The position numbers were made by a program, and so were the translations under genes. Below, piece by piece: positions 13,401-25,639 of a DNA stretch of 64,000 nucleotides. The notes beneath the pieces were generated by a model that was given only the letters and a program-made list of their open reading frames with translations, was not told the DNA's origin and did no database searches. The stretch is from Uranotaenia lowii (taxonomy: Eukaryota > Arthropoda > Insecta > Diptera > Culicidae), in NCBI RefSeq assembly GCF_029784155.1, contig NC_073693.1, forward strand, positions 186,641,802 to 186,705,801. The letters are read 5' to 3'. Numbering within the stretch: position 1 is the stretch's first letter; every line of letters begins with the position of its first letter.

Positions 13401-13921
13401 TGCATCGTACGTTTTTAAGGAAAAATGTGATGCAAATGATGTCTATGTTAGGAAGAACGAATGTTTGCGAAGAAGTTAAAGTTAATTGAAAAACTATATT
13501 TTCAAAGATTTAAAATAAATGATTTGAAATAAAAAAAATCGCTTAAAATTTGTAATTATTATTTTTTTATTATCTAGCAAATCTTTTTGTTATTATCTAT
13601 AGAGTTCGATAAATGATTTACGAGTTTTATTTCATATTAGGGGAGGCCGCCGAGAATATTTTGAAATCAAACTGGCCCGTTGGTTCAAAAGGTTTCTCGC
13701 CCCTGCTCTAGATAAAGTTCAAATAATGAAATAAATTGTCAATTTGTGAATAATGAATACGTTAAAACCATCAAAACTGATTTCCAAATAGCATATTAGG
13801 CGATAAAGTTACATAGAAAACAATAATATAAGTTTTTGGTCGTTAAAGTTCAAATACAGATAAATACAGATTTTTTCATGAGGCCGATACAGATTTTTTA
13901 AAAAACCATCTGACAACCCTG
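10476..13921. mobile_element. Non-autonomous or decayed hAT-type transposon (3446 bp) with 8-bp TSD
   Basis: The ends CAGCGGTGTCA and TGACAACCCTG form an imperfect terminal inverted repeat. The exact 8-bp duplication CTCACCAG occurs at 10468-10475 and 13922-13929. Both subterminal regions are enriched in ATACAGATTTTT. The interior is AT-rich with only short ORFs; a transposase is not recognisable. Confidence 0.88.
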
Positions 13922-13929
13922 CTCACCAG

Positions 13930-15047
13930 GTATGATTACCGTCCAGTTCTTCCCCTTGCTTAATTCCGTTGTTGAGTGGGTTTTTTGTTAGCTTTAATAT
14001 GCTTGACACGAATCGACAGTCAACACCAAAAAACTCCGAAAACTTAAATTGTTTTTTTTTCCTTCTCTCGAGTGCATAATATAAATGACCACATAATTAA
14101 ATTATCATGCGCTATCGAAGAGGTCGGACAGATCACGAAACTGCTTATTTGTTTCATTTTTTTTCTGGAAAATTTTGCCCCAAAGATTGTGTAAAGATTG
14201 AATTGAAGCCTCGTTAATACCACCACAAGGCATCAGTAATCTAGAGTCTGTTTCTCATCATTAATTCAATTACATAGTTGGTGCACATTTGTACTTTTGA
14301 GTGTGGCCTTGCTAGTTTAGGTAGTTCGTACGCATGTGAAACAGGTTGCATATTCCAGCTGACGTAGGCGGTTCAATTGATTTCCATTCTCGACCTTTAT
14401 AATTCGCTAATTGAATTACGCATATTGCACTGACAACACTGGACGCTCGATGTCCAAAGTAAGTACAAGCGAGGTAGTTTAATTACGATCACTGCACTTT
14501 TGGAAAACACCACCGTTCGAATTAGACGAATCGACGCTTTTGGCTAAACTTTCTTCTCTTTCACTTGCCAAACCTACAGAGATATCCAACATCAGAAACC
14601 CGACTTGAGCTGTTCGGATGAAAGGTGGCCAAACGACAATCGCGCGGACGACGAAAACTGGACTTGCTGCTGCTGATGTTTTTTGCTGCTTCTGCTGGCT
14701 GACCATCAGAGAGGGAGCTCCCCCCTAAAACAGACATAGAAGTCGTGTTTGTTCGACTGATTTGGAGTGCCCTGGCCCTGGCAATAGGCGCTCGTTATCC
14801 ACATTGAGTCAAGTCAAACACAAAACTATACACTTGTACCTACTTGCGCTAGAGATGCGTGTAGACGATAGTGGGATCGTAGTAAAAAAAGCAACACCAG
14901 GAAATCTATAGATATAGACACTAAATAAAAATGCAAATAGTTAAATTCTCAGCTACCAGAAATACCGGAGACGAAATACCGAATCAAATCCTCCCCCGAG
15001 GCACCCGCATGGAGGAAGTATCGCGCGGAAGCACGGCAACGATGACA
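13930..15047. other. GC-richer non-coding stretch, possible distal promoter or 5' exon
   Basis: Composition shifts to higher GC between about 14300 and 15300 compared with the flanks, with CG-rich patches near 14640-14700. ORFs overlap in several frames on both strands and none resembles a known protein. It could be a distal 5' exon or promoter of the minus-strand sdt gene; this is inference from position only. Confidence 0.25.
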
Positions 15048-15068
15048 ACGACGACGACGACGACGACG
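15048..15068. repeat. (CGA)n microsatellite
   Basis: About seven consecutive CGA triplets. Confidence 0.9.
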
Positions 15069-16637
15069 GTAAGATTGTTGTGGATACGACACGACACCAA
15101 AGTACCTACCACCTTTCCAAACGACATCAGCCGGAGAAGCGACACAGCATACGCGTATACGCGAAAGCACTCCACGCGCCCAACTAACACCTGATCATAT
15201 TTTCGCTCACCCGCTTGACTGTATGCAGCCAGGTATGGGTGCTGTTGCTGTTGCTTGGGTTTCCGTCTGTTTTGGGTTTGGGTTTGAATCGAGAGAGGTA
15301 AGTATTTGGAAGGCACTGTTGGTGTAGGCTATAAAACTGCCTCAAAACAGACATTGAAGAACGGAATCGTAAACCTTTAGAGTTGCCAGTTGCAAGAAGC
15401 AGAGCAAAATCGCAAAGCTTAAGTATCGGAAATAAAATTTTAGGAATTTAAACCTAAGCTGAAAAAAATAAATCAAATATTCTCAAATTTTTCTTAGTCA
15501 AATACAGCAGCATTTTTAAAAAATCTTTGAAGTATACGATGAATAATTCGATTTATTCGGATGGATGTATGCGAAAAATTTAAATTTTGGATTTTGAAAA
15601 CCAACCATATACGTTTTGTAGATTGGCACCATAAAAGACCGGTTTTCCGAAAAACGGTCCCAGGAAATCGATTTTTGATCAAATAATTTTTTTACGAGAT
15701 AACACCACATCTCAACATTTCATGCATTTCTAAATCAAGTCCGATTGAGCTGAAATTTGGCACGGGTTAGTTTTGTAGGCCAATCTACAAAATGTACATG
15801 TCGGGTAGGTTCGCGAAATTCGGCATGACCCATTTGGCTGCCAATTGTAAGTCCACTAGACCGCTGCATGGTTTGTACGGATTTCACAAGTTTATGCATT
15901 TTTACACCTCCCATAACTTTTTGTAGTTGCTTTTTTTTTCAAACAGCAATAAAAAATTTTGAAGCGATTCATTAAGTCATGAATACCAACGAGTTTTAAT
16001 ATTGTATGGAAATTTTATAAGAATACAAAAATATTCATTAAAAATCGCCAGAGATGTGCTGAAGAACAAAAAAAAAATACAACTTTGGATTTTAAACATT
16101 CTTTCCTTTGTTTATTTCATGTGACCTAACGTAACCTAACATTACTTGTACTTCAAAAAAGATACCTTCAAACGGGGCATCATTCGACAGCAGGGTTTGA
16201 TGCAATGTATACCACAACACTTACTCAATTTTTTTTTGTTGATATAATGTTTTAAAGTTCTCATTTAATGATAACCAAATGATGATAACATAGTTTCTCA
16301 CATTGTGAGAAATTTTTTTTAAAGTTTTGATTCTCATATTTAAAAAATCGAGCAACAGATGTACAAATTTTTACATTTTTCAATATTATACTTTTATTAT
16401 CCTATATTATCCGGAACATTTTAATGTTTTTAAATCAATATTTTTATAATTCAGTTACCAGTCTGGGTTGAAATACAAATCAAAGATTCACCCTTTAAAT
16501 CTCATTTTCATATGCTGGAGTATGATTATGAATAAAACGTTTGTTAATTATAAAATTTCCCCCATTCAAACATTAGTTTTTATTGTTTCAGCTTGTAGAA
16601 TTTTAATAGTATTTTTTACCCCTAAATGTATGCAGCA
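15069..16637. other. Non-coding DNA, no gene recognised
   Basis: 15560-15880 resembles a dispersed repeat (AATTTGGCACGGGTTAG and neighbouring text typical of decayed insect elements) but has no coding capacity or clear ends. The rest is AT-rich and runs into the gap. Confidence 0.35.
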
Positions 16638-17137
16638 NNNNNNNNNNNNNNNNNNNNNNNNNNNNNNNNNNNNNNNNNNNNNNNNNNNNNNNNNNNNNNN
16701 NNNNNNNNNNNNNNNNNNNNNNNNNNNNNNNNNNNNNNNNNNNNNNNNNNNNNNNNNNNNNNNNNNNNNNNNNNNNNNNNNNNNNNNNNNNNNNNNNNNN
16801 NNNNNNNNNNNNNNNNNNNNNNNNNNNNNNNNNNNNNNNNNNNNNNNNNNNNNNNNNNNNNNNNNNNNNNNNNNNNNNNNNNNNNNNNNNNNNNNNNNNN
16901 NNNNNNNNNNNNNNNNNNNNNNNNNNNNNNNNNNNNNNNNNNNNNNNNNNNNNNNNNNNNNNNNNNNNNNNNNNNNNNNNNNNNNNNNNNNNNNNNNNNN
17001 NNNNNNNNNNNNNNNNNNNNNNNNNNNNNNNNNNNNNNNNNNNNNNNNNNNNNNNNNNNNNNNNNNNNNNNNNNNNNNNNNNNNNNNNNNNNNNNNNNNN
17101 NNNNNNNNNNNNNNNNNNNNNNNNNNNNNNNNNNNNN
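16638..17137. other. Assembly gap (500 N)
   Basis: Exactly 500 N. ORFs that cross it are artefacts. Confidence 1.
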
Positions 17138-18210
17138 GGAACTAATTTCAAATCCTTCTTTTGTCATCGGAGTTGGAACATTGCGAGGGGGGACAATAAA
17201 AAATAATGTGAAAAACAAATAAATTGGAAAACATCTTAAAAACTTAAAAAATAAGTAATTTTTTATCGGAAAATTCAATAAAACCAAGAATACAAAAGGT
17301 GAAATAACTTCCATCTTCAAAATTTGTTTTTTTTGTCTTGTAAATTTTTGGATTCTTGAATTTTTTTCGAAATTTTCATTAAATACTTCAAACTTTATTT
17401 ATTTCCCCATTCGGATTTTTGGAAATTCCGAAGAGGGGGAGGGGGAGGGGGGGGGGGGGTATAACAAATAACATTCACTCGAACGTCAAAGTGTTATTCA
17501 CTTGACCGGTCACTTAAGTGAATTCACTTGATCCATCACTTAAAATTCAAATGAAATTACGTATGGCGAGAATTTACTACAGATGTCACTTACTTTTTCA
17601 TTGAAAATTATTTTGCGTGTACCTATTGATTGTGATATTTAATGAAGGTTTGAAAATTGTGTAGCTATTTTTTGTTCTAGTTTCTCATTCCAAAAATGGC
17701 TTAGTTATTCATTACATGGAAGCATGGCCGTAGAAATTGAGGGGAGGATATCTGGAAATGCTTATTCGCTTTTTTTTTCAAAATCAGCCATTTCAATAAC
17801 AAGAAGGTAAAAATTAGTGTTTTCTAACTGTTAAATAAGACATAGAAAAAAAAAACAATTACAAATCTGTCCACGTGGATATCTGGTGAGGTCTGATAAA
17901 ATTTGTGTAATTTTTAAAAGGCCCACACAAGCATGGAAAAAATCGGATCGAAGAACATTCAATCTGCAATCCGTGGTGAATTCATTCAGTTCTAACTGCC
18001 AATCGAAGCAATCGGCAAAGGGAAAAGTTCCTCATGATGTTATTTTAAATTCTATTCGAATAAGAACGTTCAGCATATAATATATTATGTAGTTAGCCAA
18101 AAAGTGAACTTTTGCACATTGCGTGGATAACTAAACGGACAAAAGAAGGGTTTAATTTCCACTCTTTTTCACGAAGCGTGGGGGTTTGGTCTTTGTCCAC
18201 CAGAACATTT
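17138..18210. other. Non-coding DNA with a poly-G tract
   Basis: A G-rich tract ending in about 14 G lies at 17434-17459. 17470-17580 has repeated TCACTTGA/TTCACTT words and resembles sequence at 20460-20660, so these may be the two halves of one older element split by later insertions. No gene recognised. Confidence 0.35.
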
Positions 18211-18592
18211 CTTTGGTAAATTCTAAATTCAATTTTTCTAAACCTCAATTCGAAATTTTAATTTTTAAATTCTGAATTCTAAATTCTTCGTTTTCAATTC
18301 TTAATTCTAAACTCTAGGTTTTTAAATACAAATTCTTCATTCTAAATTCTATATTCTCAATTCCTAATTCTGAATTCTGAATTCTGAATTCTGAATTCTT
18401 AATTCTATATTCTTATTTTTAAATTCTAAATTCTAAGTTTGAAATTATAGATTCTTTATTCTAAACTCTAAATTCTCAATTCTTGGTTCTCAATTCTTAA
18501 ATCTAATTTCTAGATTAATACTTCTTAATTCTAAATTTTAAATTCTTAATTCTAAATTCCTAATTCTAAATTCTTAATTCTGTTATCTTATT
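18211..18592. repeat. Degenerate AATTCTA/AATTCTG oligonucleotide repeat
   Basis: About 380 bp of imperfect 7-bp-like units, AATTCTA and AATTCTG, including an almost perfect run near 18367-18398 of the heptamer GAATTCT. It shares the GAATTCTGAATT core with the 13-bp satellite far downstream. Confidence 0.75.
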
Positions 18593-18693
18593 TTAATCGC
18601 CGCTGGGATATATTCTTATTTAATTTTTGGCATTTCGGCGAATTGTGAAAATTCAAGGTAAAATATTTAGAAAGAACATGAAAGAATTATATA

Positions 18694-20458
18694 CACTCAG
18701 AAAAATATTATTATATATACCATAAGATTCTCTTATGAAGTGGCGCCATAAGAAAAATCTATGAAATTCATAAGATTGTCTTATGAAGCGAATGAATTCT
18801 TCAGATGAACACCTGCTTCAATGAGAGGTTGTTGCTTTTCATAAGAGGGTCTTATGGAAACAGAAAATTTTACGTTTGATGAGAAAATATCAAAATAATT
18901 GATGTTAAAAACGTTCAGTTTATTTTCTGTGTAATTTGTTTTTTTGTTTACAATTACATCATGATCACCATGAACAGCACATCAAGGCACGGTTCCAATA
19001 GTCATTCTGCCGCACCCGGTCCATTGAACTTATCCTTTTTGCCGGTCAACATGCTGAAAAGTAAACATAAAAATATGGGTTTACGTTAGTTAACAAATAA
19101 TTGGAACGTTCACAAAAAATAAACTTACCATATAGAAAAACAAAATCACTTTCAACTCCACAACTGGTTAGTGCTTGGTAAGACGACGAGAAAATGGCTG
19201 ATGGAATGAATGTGTTCATTATTTTTCACAATGCCGCTTCTTCTATTTTTCATAAGAACTTCGTATGAATATTGAAAGAATTTCATAAGACTCTTATGAA
19301 ATGTTAGTTTGGACACAAAAAAGCGGTTCATAAGAGCAAACGCACCAATAAGTGAGTATACGCGGCCCGGTTTTGCTCATTTCAGCGGACCGGTTTTGGG
19401 ATACACATTCTTTCGCGCACCGGGCGGTAGCATACTTAAATTGTTTTTAAATTTAGCATTGCACTGAGAAAACTTTTGAAGAAAATCTTAATCTTAAATT
19501 AATACGGACCGAGTAAATTTTCGGAGTCGTCCACCAAACGGCTCTTCTTATGTTACATGATCATTTTTGGTCATAAAATACGATGCTTCGAGTTTGTTTA
19601 TCTGAAATTGAGTGAGAGAGTCCTGAACAATATAAAATACAAAATAAATAACTCACCATCAGAACCAGCAATTGCACTTTCTCGTTCAATTCCTGGATAA
19701 ACCCGAAAAAATGTAACGAAATTGCGAATTCAACTGGTTATTAAAAAAAAAATCCATCCACAATTTTAATCTTATACACATTTTTTCTTAAAATGAATAT
19801 CAACAAACATACACGCTGCGACGTCGTTTGTTTAATTCTGCTTAAATCTTTAACTTCTTTTTCTGTCCAACGTGCTGACTGAAATAGTTGCTGTTCCGAA
19901 AAACTGGGTCCCATTAGTTGCAAACTTATTGAGAGACCTCGTTTCGAAAGCCGAATTGGTAGGGACAGTAATGGAATGCCACCCATACGGTTGGATACAA
20001 AAATCCTGCACAGCGCACTGGTCTCGAATATTATTACTCCGAGAAAAATCCTTGAAGCTTCACTCAAGGTTGTGAAAGTCAGTAAAATGTTTACTACACG
20101 GAATGCACAATCAAAATTTTCAGAAAGCAATCGTCGGACTTGAAGGGCTTTTCGGAAATATTTCATGGAATTAGTTTTTGCGCAATAAAAAAAAGTTTCC
20201 GCTTTCCGTTCGTTTGTTTAATTCTGCTTAAAACGGTAGAATTTTTTCAGTGCATGTTTGATATCGCCCCTTTCTAGTGAGCAAATTTGGTGATTTTGTC
20301 GGTCCCGACGGCGACGGCCCTATTTTGCTCACCTTCATACTAACCCCCGGTGCGGTATGGAAGTTATTAAACTCGTGAGCATTTTCACTTTGCTCGCGAT
20401 TGCTGCGGATGCCCTAAGATGTATCTTATGAAATTTATAATAAGATTTCCTCTGAGTG
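18694..20458. mobile_element. TA-flanked DNA transposon (1765 bp) with exon-like interior
   Basis: The ends CACTCAGAAAAATATTATTA and (reverse complement of the right end) CACTCAGAGGAAATCTTATT are flanked by TA (18692-18693, 20459-20460), as in Tc1/mariner-like elements. TTCATAAG/CTTATGAA motifs recur near both ends. On the minus strand there is an open 36-nt exon-like segment, 19692-19657 (ELNEKVQLLVLM), with consensus acceptor and donor, and another acceptor at 19053. A 141-codon minus-strand ORF (20166-19741) is not recognisable as a transposase. It is non-autonomous, possibly carrying captured exons. Confidence 0.75.
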
Positions 20459-20671
20459 TACACTCATCCGAAAAGCAAACGTTGAATTCACCTGAATTTT
20501 TGCTTGACTTACGTGAATCATTTGGATGTTAATACAAATTCACTTGATCCGTACGTGAAATTCACATAGCCGTTTGCTGTCAACACAAAGACACATTCGA
20601 TTTGCGTGAAAATCCAGTGATCCGCCAAGCACTAACGGATTTGGTGCATTTTATGTGAGGTTCACGTACAC

Positions 20672-23078
20672 CTTCAGCCCAACGCGCATCCAGTGTTTCT
20701 CAGAGCGCGCAAAATTCCTTTCAGTATGCAAAAGACAGTGGACGCTGAACTGAACAGACGTGTGGCTGAAGGTGTTCTTAGCAAAGTGGAACACAGTAAT
20801 TGGGCGACTCCGATAGTACCTGTGAAGAAATCGGAGAATCGCGTACGTGTTTGTGGTGATTATAAACAAACAGTGAATCCTCAATTAAAAGTGGACCAGC
20901 ACCCCCCAGGACCCCTACCATAACATTCGGGTTAATCGAAAAAAGTGCGAATTTTTCACCGATTGCATCCAGTACTGTGGGTATCTCATCGATCGAGAAG
21001 GTATTCACAAAATTCCCCAAAAAGTCGAAGCAATCCAAAATATGCCGCGGCCAAAGAACAAGGATGAGGTCCGATCCTTCGTCGGCCTAATTAATTACTG
21101 CGGGCATTTCTTCGAAAATTTGAGCACAGTGCTGTACCCACTCAACAATCTGCTGAAAAAGGAAGTTGACTTCAAATGGACCAAGGAGTGCGAAAAGTCC
21201 TTCCGAATCGTCAAGGAGAGAATGCAGGCAGACAACTGCCTCGTACACTACTCGCCGGATCTGCCTTTGCTGCTGGCAACCGATGCTTCTCCTTACGGAG
21301 TCGGGGCGGTACTCAGCCACATTTACCCCGATGGCAGCGAACGCCCGATACAATTCGCATCGCAGACGTTGAATCGCACTCAACAGGCTTACATGCAGGT
21401 GGACAAGGAAGCTTACGCCATAGTGTTCGGTGTGAAGAAGTTTTTCCAATACATCTACGGTAGAAACTTCACCTTGCTGACGGACAATCAAGCTGTTTCG
21501 AAGATCTTCAACGAAAACAAAGGCCTTCCCGTAATGTCCGCGCTTAGAATGCAACACTATGCCACCTTTCTACAATCGTTCAAGTACGAGCTACGATTCC
21601 GCAAGTCAATGGGCCATGCCAATGCGGACGCGCTGTCCAGAATGCCAGTGAAGCGGTCGGATCCTAAAAGCGATATCGAGGAGTCCGATGTCGTTGAGCT
21701 GAACCAGATCGAAACTCTTCCACTGACCACATCGGAACTTTCCCAGGCAACTGCTGATGATAAGTCGGTGAGTACACTTATCCAAGGGTTAAAATACGGG
21801 AAAATTGTTGATGCCAAAGACAGATTCGGGGTTGACCAAACAGAATTCTCGCTGCAAAAAGGATGCTTGCTCCGAGGCATTCGAGTGTACATACCGGATG
21901 TTCTCCGACAGCGAGTGTTACAAGAACTCCACTCTACACACTTCGGAGTTACTAGAACGAAATCGCTGGCAAGAGGTTATTGTTGGTGAAGTGGTATGGA
22001 CCGCCAAATCGAAGAATTGATCTCGAATTGCGCCGAATGTCAATCTGTCAGACCAGATCCCTGGAAGGCCAAACCGCACTGCTGGGAGCCGGCCACCGAA
22101 CCTTTCCAACGGGTTCATGCGGACTTTGCCGGTCCATTCATGGATACTTACTTCTTCATACTGGTGGACTCCTACACCAAGTGGCCCGAAATTAAAGTTT
22201 GTCGATCCATTTCTGCCGAGAGTACCGAAAACATGTGCCGTGAGATCTTTAGTACTTTCGGAATCCCTTCGGTCTTCGTTAGCGACCATGGTGTACAATT
22301 TACGGCCGAATCCTTCCAGCTGTTTTTGAAACGAAATGGCATCGTGCACAAGATGGGAGCCCCGTACCATCCTGCTACCAACGGGCAAGCAGAACGCTAT
22401 GTACAGACCTTCAAGCAAAAACTGAAGGCCCTCAAGTGTCCGAGGTCGAAGATCAACTTGGAACTTGCGAATATCCTGCTGACGTACCGAAAAATGTTAC
22501 ATCCCTCTACTGGTCAGTCCCCGTCGATGATGATGTTCGGTCGTCAAATCCGTTCTCGCCTCGATTTGATGCTACCGAAAGCTTCCGAAGAAGATCGCCC
22601 GAATTTGGTCGTGCGACAGTTTGCAGATGGCGACCGAGTCCGTGTACGAGATTTCCTGTCGAACAATAAGTGGCAGTTCGGAAGAGTTGTTTCTAAGTTG
22701 GGAAAATTACGGTACACTGTCCGACTCGACGATGGAAGAATATGGGAGAGACATGTTGATCACATCTGCGGCGTAGGTGAACATCTGCCGTTGAACACCA
22801 ACCAACCGAGTACAAGCTATCAACGAGCATTACCAAATCCCGTGACAACTATTCCATCGAATCCTGCTCCTGATGTCGGCACTTCTGTCGACAATCGACC
22901 GAAGATTCTTGATCCAGCGGATATTGGAAGTATACCAGAACCAGCGACCGAGGTCGTTGTTGACGACACTTCCAAGACGTGCAGCCCTGCCGGTGGAACA
23001 CCGGTGGTTCGACGTGAAAGTATCCCATTACGGCGTTCCGGAAGAACAATCAAACCTCCCCAAAAGTTAAATTTATAA
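20672..23078 (+). pseudogene. Ty3/gypsy pol remnant (RT, RNase H, integrase)
   Basis: Retrotransposon polyprotein, defective. The N-terminal RT part (RVRVCGDYKQTVNPQLKVDQ, to about 20900) is followed by a deletion of roughly 100 codons that removes the catalytic x-x-DD core. It resumes in another frame at about 20925 (KKCEFFTDCIQYCGYLIDRE, thumb region), then RNase H (LLATDASPYGVGAVLSH; YMQVDKEAYAIVFG; LLTDNQA), the zinc-binding integrase N-terminus (HSTHFG...NCAEC), the integrase core (HADFAGPF, SDHGVQF, NGQAERY) and a basic C-terminus. An in-frame TGA interrupts the integrase N-terminus at 21987-21989. Gag, protease and the 5' LTR are absent; the left end abuts another repeat at about 20670. 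Not functional. Confidence 0.93.
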
Positions 23079-23116
23079 ATTTTTGCATTGTATAACTTCT
23101 TTTTTACGAGAGGGAG

Positions 23117-23318
23117 AGTTGATATACCTTACCTTAAATGTATCTTGCTACATCATACTTGATGCTACCTCGGTACAAGATTGCATCTTGCTTACCGCCA
23201 GTTCAGTTGTTGTGTAAAGCTATCGGAATAAAAACGTGTTTAAGAGTAGTCCGATTCTTTTACTTCGATCCGCGAAATCTCCACCGATTCTGTCCATTTA
23301 CCCACCGTCACAACAACT
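23117..23318 (+). mobile_element. Probable 3' LTR of the Ty3/gypsy remnant
   Basis: It follows a purine tract (GAGAGGGAG) 38 nt after the integrase stop. It begins AGTTGATATACC and could end CACAACAACT, with an AATAAA at about 23227. No second LTR copy is present for comparison, so both ends are provisional. Confidence 0.5.
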
Positions 23319-23808
23319 TCGCTTTAAAAATTCGCAAAAATACGACTTTTCATAAATTTAGAATCTCTACAAAACTGTGTATTTTTTATTTCACTAGCTC
23401 TTTTAATAAGCGAGAAAAATTTCGCCATGGACACTTGGACCGTGACTGGTAAAATTCACAACCTATAACTCAAACAAGATAAAAAATTTCTCTTGCTTTT
23501 GGTTTCATTTGCAATCTACATTCAAGACAATGAGCCCTAGTTAATTTATGGTGGGCAGAAGTGTGTCATTCGTTATGAAATTATTGATTTTCGATGCGAA
23601 GTCATGAAGATTTGTAGAAAAAGTTCTCGGACCGGTGTGTGACGCTTCAAGCACTTGACTCCCAATTTTTTTGGTCTGTTTTGTTGCTCAACTATAATCA
23701 AACTTTCTGTCAAAATTTGGCGGAATTTTATCAAGATTTGTAAAAGTTGTGTTAGATTTAATACATGTCCATTCGAGTAATCTTGAATTTTTAAGGTGAT
23801 AAATAAAG
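23319..23808. other. Non-coding DNA between two transposon remnants
   Basis: No gene, RNA or delimited repeat was recognised. Confidence 0.35.
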
Positions 23809-23944
23809 GGTGATACGGTCAAAATTTGGTCAAGGGAAAACGCGTGTAAATCGGTGAAATCGTTTATTTAAAAATCAAATTAAATTCCCTTTTCAAGTTA
23901 AATTAGTATAAAATTCAGGAAAATATTCAGTTAGGTTTCCGCTT

Positions 23945-24933
23945 TTCCAAATCCGAATTGCCGGGCCTTACGCTTAACCCCTGCCATCAGATTTTGTACA
24001 GCCACCTTGTCCACCTTCTTCGCCGCAGAAAGCCAGTTTGCCTTGAACTGCTGCTCGTCCTTAGCTGTTTTTTGGTCTTCTTTAGGTTCCACTTGACAAT
24101 AGCCCAGTATTTCTCAATTGGGCGGAGCTCTGGCGTGTTGGGAGGGTTCTTGTCCTTGGGAACCACCTGCACGTTGTTGGCGGCGTACCACTCCATGGCC
24201 TTTTTACCGTAATGGCAAGATGCCAAATCCGGCCAAAACAGTACGGAACAACCGTGTTTCTTCAGGAAAGGCAGCAGACGTTTATTCAAACACTCTTTCA
24301 CGTAGATTTCTTGGTTGACAGTCCCGGAAGCTATGAAAATGCTGCTTTTCAAGCCACAGGTACAGATGGCTTGCCAAACCAGATATTTTTTCTCGAACTT
24401 TGACAGTTTCATGTGCTTGAAAATATCTGCTACCTTTCCCCTTCCTTTTGCCGTATAAAACTCCTGTCCCGGAAGCTGCTTGTAGTCGGCTTTGACGTAG
24501 GTTTCGTCGTCCATTACCACGCAGTCAAACTTCGTCAGCATCGTCGTGTACCGCCTCCGCGATCGCGCTTTGGCCCTCGTATTTTGTTTATCATCGCGGT
24601 TTGGAGTCACTACCTTCTTGTAAGTCGATAGTCCGGCTCGTTTTTGGGCTTGATGCACGGTTATAGACGATACACGAGGTTAGGGTTTCGCTTGAAACTA
24701 CCGGCAACTCTCTTTGTCGTCTCAGCGGCTTCCGGTTTTCGATTTCCTCCCGATCCAGACTTCCTGCAGGCCATGGCTGTCGACAAACGTTCCCCAAAAA
24801 CTTTAATTACATTTGTAACGGTTGATTTGGCAACTTTTAGCGATTTTGAGCTTTGCGTGCGAGTAGCTCGGATTTTCGATACGCTGCTCTTCTTCCTTGG
24901 ACGGCATTTAGACAACTGAAGAGTGAATTCCAA
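23945..24933 (-). pseudogene. DD37E mariner transposase, frameshifted
   Basis: Cut-and-paste transposase. The N-terminal helix-turn-helix part is at 24933-24661; a frameshift (with a probable short deletion) near 24665 leads into the catalytic part, 24658-23987. Catalytic residues are visible: first D in VVMDDETYVKADY, second D in LFWPDLASCHY, and E in ELRPIEKYW, with 37 residues between the last two. A second frameshift near 24075 separates the normal C-terminus (KRKARQFGFGK), which is still readable in another frame to about 23945. Two frameshifts make it non-functional. DD37E elements are best known from mosquitoes, which supports the lineage call. Confidence 0.92.
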
Positions 24934-24953
24934 AATCGAAACAGGAGCAACAT

Positions 24954-25250
<297 letters not shown>

Positions 25251-25557
25251 CTTCAAAATGAGGGGTGTTCAGGTTTTTCAAATGTAAAATCAGAAGAAAT
25301 ACGTCAAGTTGATATTGACCAAATTTTGACCGTATCACCGTAGTGTTAATTTCACAAGTTTTGTCGTCAATCAAAATTTATCAGTCGTGTTGGCTACACA
25401 GCTTACGAGCTCTGCAACTAACAAAACTTTGGCTTTTGAGGTTTAGTTCACATGATTGATTGCTGGACAACACTTCTGACCTTTCAGGGACAAATTGTGC
25501 CTTACTTTTTTGCCAAATGCATCATGATGAATTGTGTTGTAATTTTTTTTATCCCAT

Positions 25558-25580
25558 TTCCCCCCCCCCCCCCCCCCCCC
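25558..25580. repeat. Poly-C tract
   Basis: About 20 consecutive C. Its length is probably uncertain in the assembly. Confidence 0.9.
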
Positions 25581-25639
25581 TTCTTTAGCCAAGTGATTCT
25601 GTTATCTTATTTTAATCGCCGCTGGGATATATTCGGCAT

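Noticed and set aside
14479..15316. Minus-strand ORFs rich in Q, V and R near the CGA repeat
   Set aside because: Overlapping ORFs in several frames and simple-sequence content; no domain and no splice or start evidence strong enough to call a gene.
16468..17320. ORFs across the N run
   Set aside because: They consist mainly of undefined residues from the 500-N gap.
21087..21557. Antisense ORFs over the gypsy pol region
   Set aside because: Shadow frames of the RT and RNase H coding sequence.
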